Below, in pieces: positions 17,204 to 25,990 of a stretch of 64,000 nt of DNA. The notes under the pieces are model-generated. The model made no database searches, was not told the origin of the DNA, and saw only the letters and a program-made list of their open reading frames with translations. Numbering within the stretch: position 1 is the first letter of the stretch; every line of letters starts with the position of its first letter. The translations under genes were made by a program, and so were the position numbers. The DNA lies in the NCBI RefSeq assembly GCF_030440515.1, contig NZ_CP076543.1:7603001-7667000 (forward strand), read 5' to 3'. This DNA is from Streptomyces xanthophaeus. Lineage in GTDB: Bacteria > Actinomycetota > Actinomycetes > Streptomycetales > Streptomycetaceae.

Positions 17204-18235
17204 GTGGCCGTGCTGGCGGAACTGGCGTTCTCCGTGAGCGATCTCGCGCAGATGCGGTTCGCCGTCTCACCGATGTGGGAGGTCGGCCCCAGCTACCGGC
17301 TGCTGGCCTCCGGGGCCACGTCCCCCGTACACCGGCCCTGGACCGAGCAGGTGAGGCCTCGCCTGGCGGCCGCCGGCCTGGACCGGGGCTGGCTGGCCGA
17401 ACTGATCCCGCCCTCGGGGTACGTACCCGACTTCCTCAACCCGGCGCCCACCGGTCCGGCTCCTTCCCTGACCGAGGAACTGGCCAGGATCCAGGCCGCA
17501 CCCGCCTCCCGGGTCCGCCAGGAACTCGACCGCCTGCGACAGGAACAGGGACGCCTCGGCCCGCGCACGCGGACCCTGTACGCCGACCCGCGGGCCCGCC
17601 TGGTCCGGGTCGCGGAAGAGATCGGGACCTACTGGGAGCTGGCCCTGGCGCCCTACTGGGCACGGATCCGCGCGGTACTCGACGCCGATGTCTTCCACCG
17701 GGCCCGCCAAGCCGCCGAGCACGGCGCGGGCCGTCTCTTCAACGACCTCCACCCCTCGGTGAGCTGGGGCGACGACGCGCTCCGGCTGTCCCGCCGGCAT
17801 CGGCCCCTGTCCCGCGGAACGGCGGGTGCCGGGCTGCTGCTGATCCCCTCGGTGTTCATCGAACCGGTCCCCTTCACCCGGGTGACGCCCCCGGAACCGC
17901 CGCAACTCGCCTATCCGGCGCGCGGCACCGGCTCCCTGTGGGAACCCCGGCCCGCCGGCCGGACCGAGGCCCTGGCCGCCGTGCTGGGCCGCTCGCGCAC
18001 CCGGCTGCTGAGCGAACTGGAAACCCCGGCCTCCACCACCGAACTGGCCCGCCGTACGGGGCTCTCGGCCGCCGGAGTCTCCCAGTACCTGACCGCGCTG
18101 CGCGCAGCGGGCCTGGTCAGTGCCCACCGGGCCGGCCGCTCCGTGCTCTACGCCCGCACCGCCGTCGCCGAGGCCCTCCTCGCCGCCTACACTCCAGGCG
18201 TCGAACGGGGACGATCACAGGGAGGGACACCATGA
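17204..18235 (+). CDS. DUF5937/ArsR-type winged-helix regulator
   Basis: 343 aa. A long N-terminal DUF5937-like domain (ELAFSVSDLAQMRFAVSPMWEVGPSYRLL) precedes a C-terminal ArsR-like HTH (TTELARRTGLSAAGVSQYLTALRAAGLVSAHRAGRSVLYARTA). The gene overlaps the next by 4 bases (ATGA), so the SRPBCC protein is co-translated; ArsR/SRPBCC pairs are common in actinobacteria. GTG at 17204 or 17210; neither has a strong ribosome-binding site. Confidence 0.82.
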   Translation: MAVLAELAFSVSDLAQMRFAVSPMWEVGPSYRLLASGATSPVHRPWTEQVRPRLAAAGLDRGWLAELIPPSGYVPDFLNPAPTGPAPSLTEELARIQAAPASRVRQELDRLRQEQGRLGPRTRTLYADPRARLVRVAEEIGTYWELALAPYWARIRAVLDADVFHRARQAAEHGAGRLFNDLHPSVSWGDDALRLSRRHRPLSRGTAGAGLLLIPSVFIEPVPFTRVTPPEPPQLAYPARGTGSLWEPRPAGRTEALAAVLGRSRTRLLSELETPASTTELARRTGLSAAGVSQYLTALRAAGLVSAHRAGRSVLYARTAVAEALLAAYTPGVERGRSQGGTP

Positions 18236-18750
18236 GCGAGCGCCGGTGGAGCCTGGAGGAGCGCATCGTGGTGGACGCGGCCCCCGAGGACGTCCACCGG
18301 GTGGTGTCCGACCTGCGGAACATGGGCCGCTGGAGCCCGGAGTGCCGCCGCGTCTGGGTGCCCCGGCCGCCGGCCCGACCCGGCAGCCGTTTCGTCGGGC
18401 TCAACCGGAGAGGGCCGTTCGTCTGGTTCACGGTGGGCCGGATCACAGCCCTGCGCGCGCCCGCGCAGGCGCCGGACGGAACCGGTGAGTTCACCTTCGA
18501 CGTCGGCATCTTCGGGCTGCCGATCGCGCGCTGGGGCTACCGGTTCGAACCGGAGGGCGAGCGCACGCGCGTCACGGAGACCTGGCAGGACCTGCGCACC
18601 GGCCGGGGCTCCCGCCTGACCACGCTGCTCGGCTCGGTGTTCGCCGGCACCGGCCCGGACCGGCGCATCGCCGTCAATCGCGCCGGGATGCGCACGACCC
18701 TGGACCGTCTTGCGGCGGGCTTCGGCCCGGTCACGCAGCACCGTCCTTGA
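18232..18750 (+). CDS. SRPBCC-family (polyketide cyclase/dehydrase-like) protein
   Basis: 172 aa with the helix-grip N-terminus RWSLEERIVVDAAPEDVHRVVSDLRNMGRWSPECR. Such proteins bind hydrophobic ligands in a central cavity. It is translationally coupled to the upstream regulator, which may sense or control its ligand. Its 3-prime end overlaps the convergent SHOCT gene by 20 bases. Confidence 0.82.
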   Translation: MSERRWSLEERIVVDAAPEDVHRVVSDLRNMGRWSPECRRVWVPRPPARPGSRFVGLNRRGPFVWFTVGRITALRAPAQAPDGTGEFTFDVGIFGLPIARWGYRFEPEGERTRVTETWQDLRTGRGSRLTTLLGSVFAGTGPDRRIAVNRAGMRTTLDRLAAGFGPVTQHRP

Positions 18751-19006
18751 GGGACCGGCCGAACTGCTCGTCCAGGACGGACAGCCGGCGCCAGTACTCG
18801 TCCTCGTCGATCTCCCCGGCGGCGAAGCGCCGCCCCAGGATCGCGATCGGCGACCGCTCACCGTACGCCGCCGCCCCGCGGCGCCCGTGCCGGACGGTAC
18901 GGCGCAGCACGGTGACGACACCGACGACGACCGCCGCCCAGATCAGCGGAACGAACAGGATCCACGGGCCGGGCCCGTCGTAGGCGAGGGTGGTGAAGGT
19001 GTCCAT
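18731..19006 (-). CDS. Membrane-anchored SHOCT-domain protein
   Basis: 91 aa: one transmembrane helix (GPWILFVPLIWAAVVVGVVT) followed by a SHOCT motif (AILGRRFAAGEIDEDEYWRRLSVL), a short domain thought to mediate oligomerisation. GAGGAG precedes the ATG. Its tail overlaps the end of the rightward SRPBCC gene. Confidence 0.82.
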   Translation of the reverse strand: MDTFTTLAYDGPGPWILFVPLIWAAVVVGVVTVLRRTVRHGRRGAAAYGERSPIAILGRRFAAGEIDEDEYWRRLSVLDEQFGRSLKDGAA

Positions 19007-19319
19007 CTCGATTCATCTCCTCGGAAGCACGGACGTTTCTTCTCACCCCGAGACTCCTCGGAAAGCCCCCTCCGGTCGTCGTACGGCCGGCTGCACCCCG
19101 GGTACTTCCACGGGAGTACCCGGGGTGCAGCCGTGCAGCCGTGCAGCCGTGCGAGCCGGGACGCGTGGGACAGCAGAGGGCGATGCACACATTCCACGCA
19201 ATCCCCCGTTCCCCGTACGCCGCCACGCACGCTCGGTAGCGTCGGGATCACAAGCAGTCCGGTGTCCGCAGGCACTGAGCACCGGGCGGAGTCCGCAGAA
19301 GGCAAGGGAGCGAATACCG
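19007..19319. other. Non-coding divergent region between SHOCT and roadblock-like genes
   Basis: No gene is supported here. It holds the large hairpin at 19090-19131, followed by three tandem copies of CAGCCGTG (about 19128-19152), and must contain promoters for both flanking genes. Confidence 0.6.
19090..19131. repeat. Perfect 17-bp inverted repeat in a divergent intergenic region
   Basis: GCTGCACCCCGGGTACT (19090-19106) pairs perfectly with 19115-19131 around an 8-base loop. Both flanking genes point away, so it is not a normal terminator. It could be an operator, an RNA leader structure, or the end of an unannotated transcript. Confidence 0.7.
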
Positions 19320-19694
19320 ATGGCGAACGTTGAGGTCTCTTTGAAGGAGACGATGACGTCGATCGAGGGTGCGATGGGAGCCGCGTTGGTGGACTACACC
19401 AGCGGTATGGCGCTGGGGACCCTCGGCGGTGGCAAGGATCTTGACCTCACGGTCGCCGCCGCGGGCAACACGGACGTGATCCGGGCGAAGGTCCGCACGA
19501 TGGAGATGCTCGGCCTCAAGGACGAGATCGAGGACGTCCTGATCACCCTCGGCGGCCAGTACCACCTGATCCGGCTGCTCAAGGGCCGGGGGCACGGCGG
19601 GCTGTTCCTGTACGTCGTGCTGGACAAGACCCAGTCCAACCTGGCCATGGCCCGTCACCAGCTCAAGCGCATCGAGGCCGCGCTGGAGCTCTGA
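19320..19694 (+). CDS. Roadblock/LC7-like small protein
   Basis: 124 aa. Features resemble the actinobacterial roadblock fold: a helix, then AALVDYTSGMALGTLG, an alternating strand/helix core, and QYHLIRLLKG...LFLYVVLDKTQSNLAMARHQLKRIE at the end. Roadblock proteins regulate small GTPases, and Streptomyces carry many in conservon operons. Here no GTPase or histidine kinase partner is adjacent. The ATG at 19320 lacks a strong site but AAGGGAG lies about 12 bases upstream. Confidence 0.65.
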   Translation: MANVEVSLKETMTSIEGAMGAALVDYTSGMALGTLGGGKDLDLTVAAAGNTDVIRAKVRTMEMLGLKDEIEDVLITLGGQYHLIRLLKGRGHGGLFLYVVLDKTQSNLAMARHQLKRIEAALEL

Positions 19695-19869
19695 GTCCTG
19701 CATTTTCGCGCCCACGCATGCCCATGAGTTGAAGAATTCTTCAATCCGGCACATCTGAAACAGGTAATCCCCGGGCGTGCGTGGGCCCGTCCGTACGAAT
19801 GTATGGGTGGTCGGTCGACTGGAAGCCCCGCGCCCCCAAGCAAGGTTTGAAGCAACAGCAGGAGCACTC

Positions 19870-20247
19870 ATGGGAATGCAGGTCCCCCTCTACCAGGCGA
19901 AGGCCGAGTTCTTCCGCATGCTCGGACACCCCGTCCGCATCCGCGTCCTGGAACTCCTGCAGAACGGCCCCGTACCCGTACGCGACCTCCTGGCCGCGAT
20001 CGACGTCGAGGCATCGAACCTGTCCCAGCAGTTGGCGGTCCTGCGCCGGTCCGGCATCGTCGTTTCCATCCGTGACGGGGCGACCGTCAGCTACGCCCTC
20101 GCCGGCGGCGACGTGGCCGACCTCCTGCGCGCGGCACGCCGCATCCTGACCGAGCTCCTGACGGGACAGAGCGAACTCCTCGCCGAACTGAAGCAGTTGG
20201 GACCACAGCCGCAGCCGGACTGCACGGACAAGGTCATCGGCCGCTGA
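19870..20247 (+). CDS. ArsR-family transcriptional regulator
   Basis: 125 aa. Winged helix: FFRMLGHPVRIRVLELLQNGPVPVRDLL, then SNLSQQLAVLRRSGIVVSIRDG as recognition helix and wing. No Cys metal-binding signature (CxC), so it may respond to a non-metal signal. The ATG at 19870 has CAGGAG 5 bases upstream. Confidence 0.85.
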   Translation: MGMQVPLYQAKAEFFRMLGHPVRIRVLELLQNGPVPVRDLLAAIDVEASNLSQQLAVLRRSGIVVSIRDGATVSYALAGGDVADLLRAARRILTELLTGQSELLAELKQLGPQPQPDCTDKVIGR

Positions 20248-20359
20248 CGCCGACCGGCGCAGCCTGACCCCGCACCCGGACCCGGCCCCCTACCCGGTCG
20301 CCGCACCCGCTTGGTACCCTCCGCGCGCGCATCCGGGGGACGATGAACCAGGGGGAAGA

Positions 20360-23300
20360 ATGGTCGAGTTACTCACCACCGAGGATCCGGAACGGATCGC
20401 CGGATACTGGCTCGCCGCCCGGCTCGGCGCGGGAGGCCAGGGGACGGTGTACGAGGGCTACGACGAGGCCGGGCAGCGCGTCGCCGTCAAGGTGCTGCGC
20501 CCGGAGCTCGTGGCCCGCCCCGAGATCGCGGGCCGGTTCGCCAAGGAGGTGCTCGCCGCGCAGCGCGTGGAGTCCTTCTGTACCGCACGGATCCTGGAGA
20601 GCGGAACCGACGGCGAACGACCCTTCATCGTCAGCGAGTTCGTTCCCGGCCGGGATCTGCGCAAAGCGGTCCGCGACTCGGGCCCCCTCACCGGCGACGC
20701 GCTGGTGCGGCTGGCCACCGGGGCCGCCACCGCCCTGGCCGCCATCCACCGTGCGGGTGTCGTCCACCGCGACCTCAAACCGGACAACATCCTCCTCGGC
20801 CCCGACGGCCCCCGCGTCATCGACTTCGGCATCGCCCGCACCGCGGACATGTCGCTCACCGCCACCGGACATCTGATGGGCACACCGGGCTACATGGCCC
20901 CCGAGGTGCTCACCGGGCGCCGCGCCGACGGCGCCGCCGACGTCTTCGCCTGGGGAGCGGTGATGCTGTTCGCGGCCACCGGACGCGACCCTTTCCGCGG
21001 CGAGAACATCGGAGAGATCGTCGTACGGGTCACCGAACACCACCCGGACCTCACCCCCTTGCCGCCCGCGCTGCGCGAACTGGTCGGCGAGGCCCTGGCC
21101 AAGGCACCGGCGGACCGCCCCACCGCCACCGGGCTCCTGCTCAGGATGCTGGGCGGCCCGGCCGACGCGGCCGATGCGGCCGACGCGGCGCTGCTCGCCG
21201 CCGGGCGGGACAACGCCGGGCGCCTGCGCGACGCCACCGCCGACGCGCCCGAGCCGGCCCTCGGCGCCGCCGCGGAGACGGCGTACGAACGCTTGCCGGA
21301 ACCGGTCCGGCAGGCCGTACGGGAGATCACGCTCCGCCTGATCGTCCCCGGCGCCGCTGCCGACGGCTCCCAGGACACCCTCCGCACCGCCGCCACCGCG
21401 GAGTGGTTCGACGGCCGCCCGTACGAGGAACGCAGGGCGCTGCGTGAGGCGTTCGACTCCCTCGCCGTCGCCCGGCTCCTCGTCCTGGAGGACGACACCG
21501 CACGCCTCGCCTCCCTCGGCCTGCTGCGTGCCTGGCCACGGTTGCGCGACTGGGTGGACCGCGACCGCGAAGCGCTGCTCCTGCTGCGCTGGCTCACCGC
21601 GGCCGCCGGGCACTGGGACGGGCACGGGCGGCGGGCCGAGGACCTCCCGGCCGGCAACGCCCCCGAGGCGGCACGCGCCTGCGTCGCCGGGGCGCCCGGC
21701 TGGCACCGCGCGAGCCGGCTGGAGGGCGCGTTCCTGGAGGCGTGCCGCCAGGCGGCCGCGGCGCGCCGGAGGCGTACCCGGCGGCTGCGCGCGGGAGCGG
21801 CGGCCCTGCTGTCCCTCGCGCTCGTGGCGGGCCTGGTCGCCTGGCAGCAGAAGGGCGTCAGCGACGAACGGGCACGCCAGGCGTCCGCCCGGACGATGGC
21901 CTCCATCGCCGAGAGCCTGCGTACCTCGGACCCCGAAATGGCCGCCCTGCTGAGCGTCGCGGCCTGGCGGACCGCCCCGGTCGACGACGCGCGGGCCGCC
22001 CTGTACGGATCCCTGGGCCAGGACGAGCGGGGCGTCGCCAACAACCTCGCCCAGGTCTCGACCGGCTACTACGACGACCACGCGGACTTCCTGCTCGACG
22101 GCCGGACCCTGGCCGTGCTCGCTGCCCAGACGAGCGTGGAGATCTGGGACGTGGTCAGCGGCAAGCGCACGGGCCGGGCCGAACTGCCCGCGGGCACCCC
22201 CGACCTGCCGGCCGCCGTGGACCCCGCAGGGTCCTTCGCCGCGCAGCCGATGGGCCACGGGGTCCAGCTGATCGACCTCAGAACCGGCAAGGCCGGCCCG
22301 CTGCTCGTGCCGGACAGCCCGACGCCCAAGGTCCTCGCGATGGCCCGGGAGGCCGCCTGGGTCGCGATCAGCACCACCCCTCCCGACGAGGTGGTCCTCG
22401 TGGACGGCCGCTCCGGCCGGGCGGCGCTGCGCACACCGGTGAGCAGCACCGTCGCCCTGTCCCCGGACGGTGCGACCTACGCCTACTGCCCGCCGGGCCG
22501 GCCCGTTCAGCTGTACTCGACGGCCACCGGGCGGACGGCCGAACTGCGCCGGGAGTCCCCGTATCCCACGATCACCTGTGAGACCGGCCAGAGCCTGGCC
22601 TTCAGCACGGACGGCAAGCGCCTGATCCACACCGGAACCGGCCGCACCTCCACCCTGTGGGACGTGTCCTCCCGCACCGTCGTACGCGAGTTCGGCGCGG
22701 ATTCGGTGGCGGCCCTCAGCCCGGACGGCGCGCTCGCCGTGGAGATCACCGGAACCCAGCTGAAGGTGTGGGCCGACAGCGGGACCTCGACCTCGTCCGT
22801 CCTGCTCGGCTATCCCCGGCTGGACACGGACGGCCGGGCCATGAACCTGTCCGTCGCCTTCGACGCGGACAGCCGCCTGCTGCGGTACGTGGCCAGGGAC
22901 CGCCAGGTCCGTTCCCTGGACCTGACGTACGGACTCCAGGACGCGGCCGCCAAGGCGAACGTCCCCGAGGCGGTCTTCGCCCCGGACGCGGCAACACTCG
23001 CGACCGTGGGAGCCACGGACAGCGACGCGGAGGACCGCTTCCGGCTGTGGAGCACCGCCGACGGCCAGGAACGCAGGCTGCCGCACCACCCCGTCATGCC
23101 GGCCATCCCGGACTCCTACGACGAGGACGACGACGGTTCGTCCGCCTACTCCCGCGACGGGGGGCTCCTCGCCACGGCCTCCTGGCACGAGGACCGCAAG
23201 CAGCGGGTGACGGTGTGGGACACCCGCGAGAACCGCCTGCGCACCGAGCTCACCCTGCCCGAACCCGTCCTCTCCATCAGGGGGTTCGCGTTCACCCCCG

Positions 23301-23995
23301 ACGGCGCCAGGCTGGCCGTCGCGGTCACCGAACAGGACGGGCCCGGCCGCGTCAGGCACGCCCTGCAGATGTGGGACATCGGGTCCGGCCGCAAGGAGTA
23401 CGAGATCGCCGACGCCGGCGCGGCCAACCTCGCGATCAGCCCCGACGGCTCCCTCCTGGTCACCTCCGCGGGGGAGCGCGTGGACCTCGCCACCCGGGCC
23501 GTCGAGCGCGGTGTCCTCGGCCCCGGTGTCATCCAGGACCTGGAGTTCAGCGACGACGGATCGGTGCTGGCGGTGAGCCTGCTGCAGGGCACGGTCACGC
23601 TGTGGGACGGTGACGGACGCCGCCGCCTGGGAGGCCTGTCGAGTACGGCGGCCACGCGCGGCGACGACTTCGGCGGGCGGGTGGCGGGGCTGCGGTTCTC
23701 CCGCGACGGCAGGACGCTGGCCGCGATCGTCGGCGACAGCCGGGTCCAGCTGTGGGACGTACCCGCCCGGCGCCGGCTCGGCGATCCGCTGCGCGGGTCC
23801 GCCGGACTGCTGCGGGCCCTCGCCTTCGACTCCCGGGGGCGCCTGCACGTCTCGTCCTCGAAGCACCCGCACCGCGTCGTCGATCTCGCACCGGAGAACG
23901 TGGCGCGGGCGCTGTGCGAGCGGGTCGGCTGGGACCTCACCCCCGCGCAATGGGAGCAGAACGTGCCCGACCTGCCCTACCGCTCGGTCTGCTGA
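20360..23995 (+). CDS. Transmembrane Ser/Thr protein kinase with WD40 sensor
   Basis: 1211 aa. The N-terminal eukaryotic-type kinase has a Gly loop GAGGQGTVYEG, Lys44 (VAVKVL), HRDLKPDN with Asp138, DFG with Asp155, and GTPGYMAPE. A linker of about 200 residues follows, then basic residues and one transmembrane helix (AGAAALLSLALVAGLVAW, about residues 475-495). An extracellular-type WD40 beta-propeller occupies the rest (repeated WD-like endings such as VEIWDVVSGKR and VTLWDGDGRRR). Codon 4 (20369-20371) is TTA, so translation is a candidate for bldA dependence. GGGGGAAG precedes the ATG. Ligand unknown. Confidence 0.92.
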   Translation: MVELLTTEDPERIAGYWLAARLGAGGQGTVYEGYDEAGQRVAVKVLRPELVARPEIAGRFAKEVLAAQRVESFCTARILESGTDGERPFIVSEFVPGRDLRKAVRDSGPLTGDALVRLATGAATALAAIHRAGVVHRDLKPDNILLGPDGPRVIDFGIARTADMSLTATGHLMGTPGYMAPEVLTGRRADGAADVFAWGAVMLFAATGRDPFRGENIGEIVVRVTEHHPDLTPLPPALRELVGEALAKAPADRPTATGLLLRMLGGPADAADAADAALLAAGRDNAGRLRDATADAPEPALGAAAETAYERLPEPVRQAVREITLRLIVPGAAADGSQDTLRTAATAEWFDGRPYEERRALREAFDSLAVARLLVLEDDTARLASLGLLRAWPRLRDWVDRDREALLLLRWLTAAAGHWDGHGRRAEDLPAGNAPEAARACVAGAPGWHRASRLEGAFLEACRQAAAARRRRTRRLRAGAAALLSLALVAGLVAWQQKGVSDERARQASARTMASIAESLRTSDPEMAALLSVAAWRTAPVDDARAALYGSLGQDERGVANNLAQVSTGYYDDHADFLLDGRTLAVLAAQTSVEIWDVVSGKRTGRAELPAGTPDLPAAVDPAGSFAAQPMGHGVQLIDLRTGKAGPLLVPDSPTPKVLAMAREAAWVAISTTPPDEVVLVDGRSGRAALRTPVSSTVALSPDGATYAYCPPGRPVQLYSTATGRTAELRRESPYPTITCETGQSLAFSTDGKRLIHTGTGRTSTLWDVSSRTVVREFGADSVAALSPDGALAVEITGTQLKVWADSGTSTSSVLLGYPRLDTDGRAMNLSVAFDADSRLLRYVARDRQVRSLDLTYGLQDAAAKANVPEAVFAPDAATLATVGATDSDAEDRFRLWSTADGQERRLPHHPVMPAIPDSYDEDDDGSSAYSRDGGLLATASWHEDRKQRVTVWDTRENRLRTELTLPEPVLSIRGFAFTPDGARLAVAVTEQDGPGRVRHALQMWDIGSGRKEYEIADAGAANLAISPDGSLLVTSAGERVDLATRAVERGVLGPGVIQDLEFSDDGSVLAVSLLQGTVTLWDGDGRRRLGGLSSTAATRGDDFGGRVAGLRFSRDGRTLAAIVGDSRVQLWDVPARRRLGDPLRGSAGLLRALAFDSRGRLHVSSSKHPHRVVDLAPENVARALCERVGWDLTPAQWEQNVPDLPYRSVC

Positions 23996-24116
23996 CGCCC
24001 GGCACACCGACGAGGAGTCGGGCTCGCTACGGCCGCGTCGGCCGCCATCTTCCGCACCGGGCGAGTACAAGGGATGGCGAACCGCAAACACTCAGGGTTG
24101 CGAGACGAGGAGCACC

Positions 24117-24725
24117 ATGTCGCACGACCGGCCCGCTCTGCGCCGCCCGGAAGCCGGGCTCGCCCTGGCACTGGCGTTCGCGGCTGCCGCCGCGGTCTTC
24201 GTCGCCGTCTTCCTGTTCGGCCGGGCGAACACGCCGGACTACACCGTGACACTGTTCGGCCAGGCGGACATCGATGCCGTGCGGCTCAAGGCACAGCTCG
24301 CCACCGGCGTCCTGGTGCTGGCCGTCCTCCAGCTGCTGCTGGCGCTGTGGATGTACGGCCGGCTGCCCGGGGTGCGCCGGGTGCCGGGCCCGGTGCCGCT
24401 CACCCACCGGATCGTCGGGGTGCTCCTGTTCGCCCTCACGGTCCCGGTCACGGTGCACTGCATCCAGGCGTACGGCGTCCAGCTGAACGGTTCGCGTGCG
24501 GCACTGCACTCGATCGCCGGCTGCTTCTTCTACGGAGCCTTCGCCGCCAAGGTCCTGCTGGTGCGGAGCCGGCGCCTGCCGGGCTGGGCCCTGCCGCTGG
24601 CGGGTGGCGCGCTGGTGGTCGTGGTGGTGGTCCTCTGGTACACGAGCGCGCTGTGGTACTTCAACGGAAACACCGTGCCGCTCCTGTCGCTGGGACACCA
24701 CCACCTGCCACCGGGGCAGATGTGA
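24117..24725 (+). CDS. DUF6529 family membrane protein
   Basis: 202 aa with four or five transmembrane helices: AGLALALAFAAAAAVFVAVFL, LATGVLVLAVLQLLLALWMY, RIVGVLLFALTVPVTVHCIQ, and a C-terminal WALPLAGGALVVVVVVLWY. Histidines near helix ends (VHCIQ, LHSIAGCFFYGAF, GHHH) are arranged like a cytochrome b561-type haem membrane protein; this is inference. ACGAGGAG precedes the ATG. Confidence 0.75.
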   Translation: MSHDRPALRRPEAGLALALAFAAAAAVFVAVFLFGRANTPDYTVTLFGQADIDAVRLKAQLATGVLVLAVLQLLLALWMYGRLPGVRRVPGPVPLTHRIVGVLLFALTVPVTVHCIQAYGVQLNGSRAALHSIAGCFFYGAFAAKVLLVRSRRLPGWALPLAGGALVVVVVVLWYTSALWYFNGNTVPLLSLGHHHLPPGQM

Positions 24726-24805
24726 CGACCGGCCGGTGACACCTGCAGGGGCCGGACGAGCAGACCGCCCTCACCGGGCCCCGTCGTCCCTGACGCGTGG
24801 CGCGC

Positions 24806-25279
24806 TCAACGCGTCGGGTCGCGCCAAGGGCCGTCCGGCACCAGGGTGGCGAGAACGGACAGCAAGGACGGCGGCTCGATCCGATCCGGCAGCGTGTCGA
24901 GGTCGGACCACTTGACCCAGGCGTGCCCGTGGAAGATGGCCTGTTCGCCGGGGAGGAGGCCGGCGGGACTCAACGTCGGCCGTTCCCCGGCGAAATGGGC
25001 CACGAAGAAATCCTCCGGCCCGGCATAGTGCTTCCCGTTCCACCGGATGTCCCGTTGGACCGGCACCGACCGGTCACTGACCGCAGCGGGGTCCAGGCCG
25101 GTCTCCTCCACCAGTTCCCGCCGGGCCGCGATCAGCGGTGTCTCACCCGGTTCGATACCGCCGCCGGGCGGCTCCCAGAGCATCACGCCGTCGAACGGAT
25201 CACGCCACTTGAGCAGGAGCAGGCGCTGGGCGGCGTCCAGGCAGATCACCCGCACGGCGGGCCGATGTGAGATCTCCAC
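24806..25279 (-). CDS. Nudix hydrolase
   Basis: 157 aa with Nudix box GGIEPGETPLIAARRELVEE followed by TGL. VEISHRPAVRVICLDAAQRLLLLKW opens the fold. The GTG at 25279 is preferred (AGGG upstream); an ATG at 25315 would add 12 residues. Likely cleaves nucleotide-type pyrophosphates; substrate not predictable. Confidence 0.83.
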   Translation of the reverse strand: MEISHRPAVRVICLDAAQRLLLLKWRDPFDGVMLWEPPGGGIEPGETPLIAARRELVEETGLDPAAVSDRSVPVQRDIRWNGKHYAGPEDFFVAHFAGERPTLSPAGLLPGEQAIFHGHAWVKWSDLDTLPDRIEPPSLLSVLATLVPDGPWRDPTR

Positions 25280-25324
25280 GGACTTGACCCTACTTGACCA
25301 CGACATGGCCAACACGGCGAACGT

Positions 25325-25990
25325 TCAGCCGAGCCATCCGGGGCGGACCAGGCCGGATTCGTAGGCGAGGACGACCAGCTGGGCGCGGTCGCGGGCGCCC
25401 AGCTTCACCATGGTGCGGCTGACGTGCGTCTTCGCGGTGAGGGGGCTGACGACCAGGCGGCGGGCGATCTCCTCGTTGGACAGGCCCATGCCCACCAGGG
25501 CCATCACCTCCCGTTCCCGGTCGGTGAGCCGGCCCAGCCCGGCCGCCGTGGCGGGCTGTTTCGAGCGGGCCGCGAACTCCGCGATCAGCCGCCGGGTGAC
25601 ACCGGGGGACAGGAGGGCGTCGCCCGCGACCACCGCCCGGACCGCCCGCAGCAGTTCCTCCGGCTCGGTGTCCTTGACCAGGAAGCCGGAGGCGCCCGAC
25701 CGGATCGCCTCGAAGACGTACTCGTCGAGCTCGAAGGTGGTGAGCATGACCACCCGCACGGCGGCCAGGGACCCGTCCTCGCCGATCCGGCGGGTCGCGG
25801 CGAGTCCGTCCAGCACCGGCATCCGGATGTCCATGAGCACGACGTCGGGGCGCAGTTCCCGGACCAGCCGTACGGCCTCGTCGCCGTCGGCGGCCTCGCC
25901 CGCCACCTCGATGTCGGGCTGGGCGTCGAGCAGCGCCCGGAACCCGGCCCGGACGAGCAGTTGGTCGTCGGCGAGCAGTACGCGGATCAC
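25325..25990 (-). CDS. NarL/LuxR-type response regulator
   Basis: 221 aa. Receiver domain with phospho-acceptor Asp54 (VVLMDIRMP), acidic pair Asp8/Asp9 and the conserved FLVKD lysine. A C-terminal LuxR HTH follows (LTDREREVMALVGMGLSNEEIARRLVVSPLTAKTHVSRTMVKLG). The GTG start overlaps the histidine kinase stop (GTGA), so kinase and regulator are translationally coupled. It may autoregulate through the inverted repeat at 27252-27269. Confidence 0.93.
   Translation of the reverse strand: MIRVLLADDQLLVRAGFRALLDAQPDIEVAGEAADGDEAVRLVRELRPDVVLMDIRMPVLDGLAATRRIGEDGSLAAVRVVMLTTFELDEYVFEAIRSGASGFLVKDTEPEELLRAVRAVVAGDALLSPGVTRRLIAEFAARSKQPATAAGLGRLTDREREVMALVGMGLSNEEIARRLVVSPLTAKTHVSRTMVKLGARDRAQLVVLAYESGLVRPGWLG

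Noticed and set aside
20369..24091. Leftward open frame of 1240 codons antisense to the WD40 kinase
   Set aside because: Shadow frame with repetitive low-complexity translation; sense gene has full kinase motifs.
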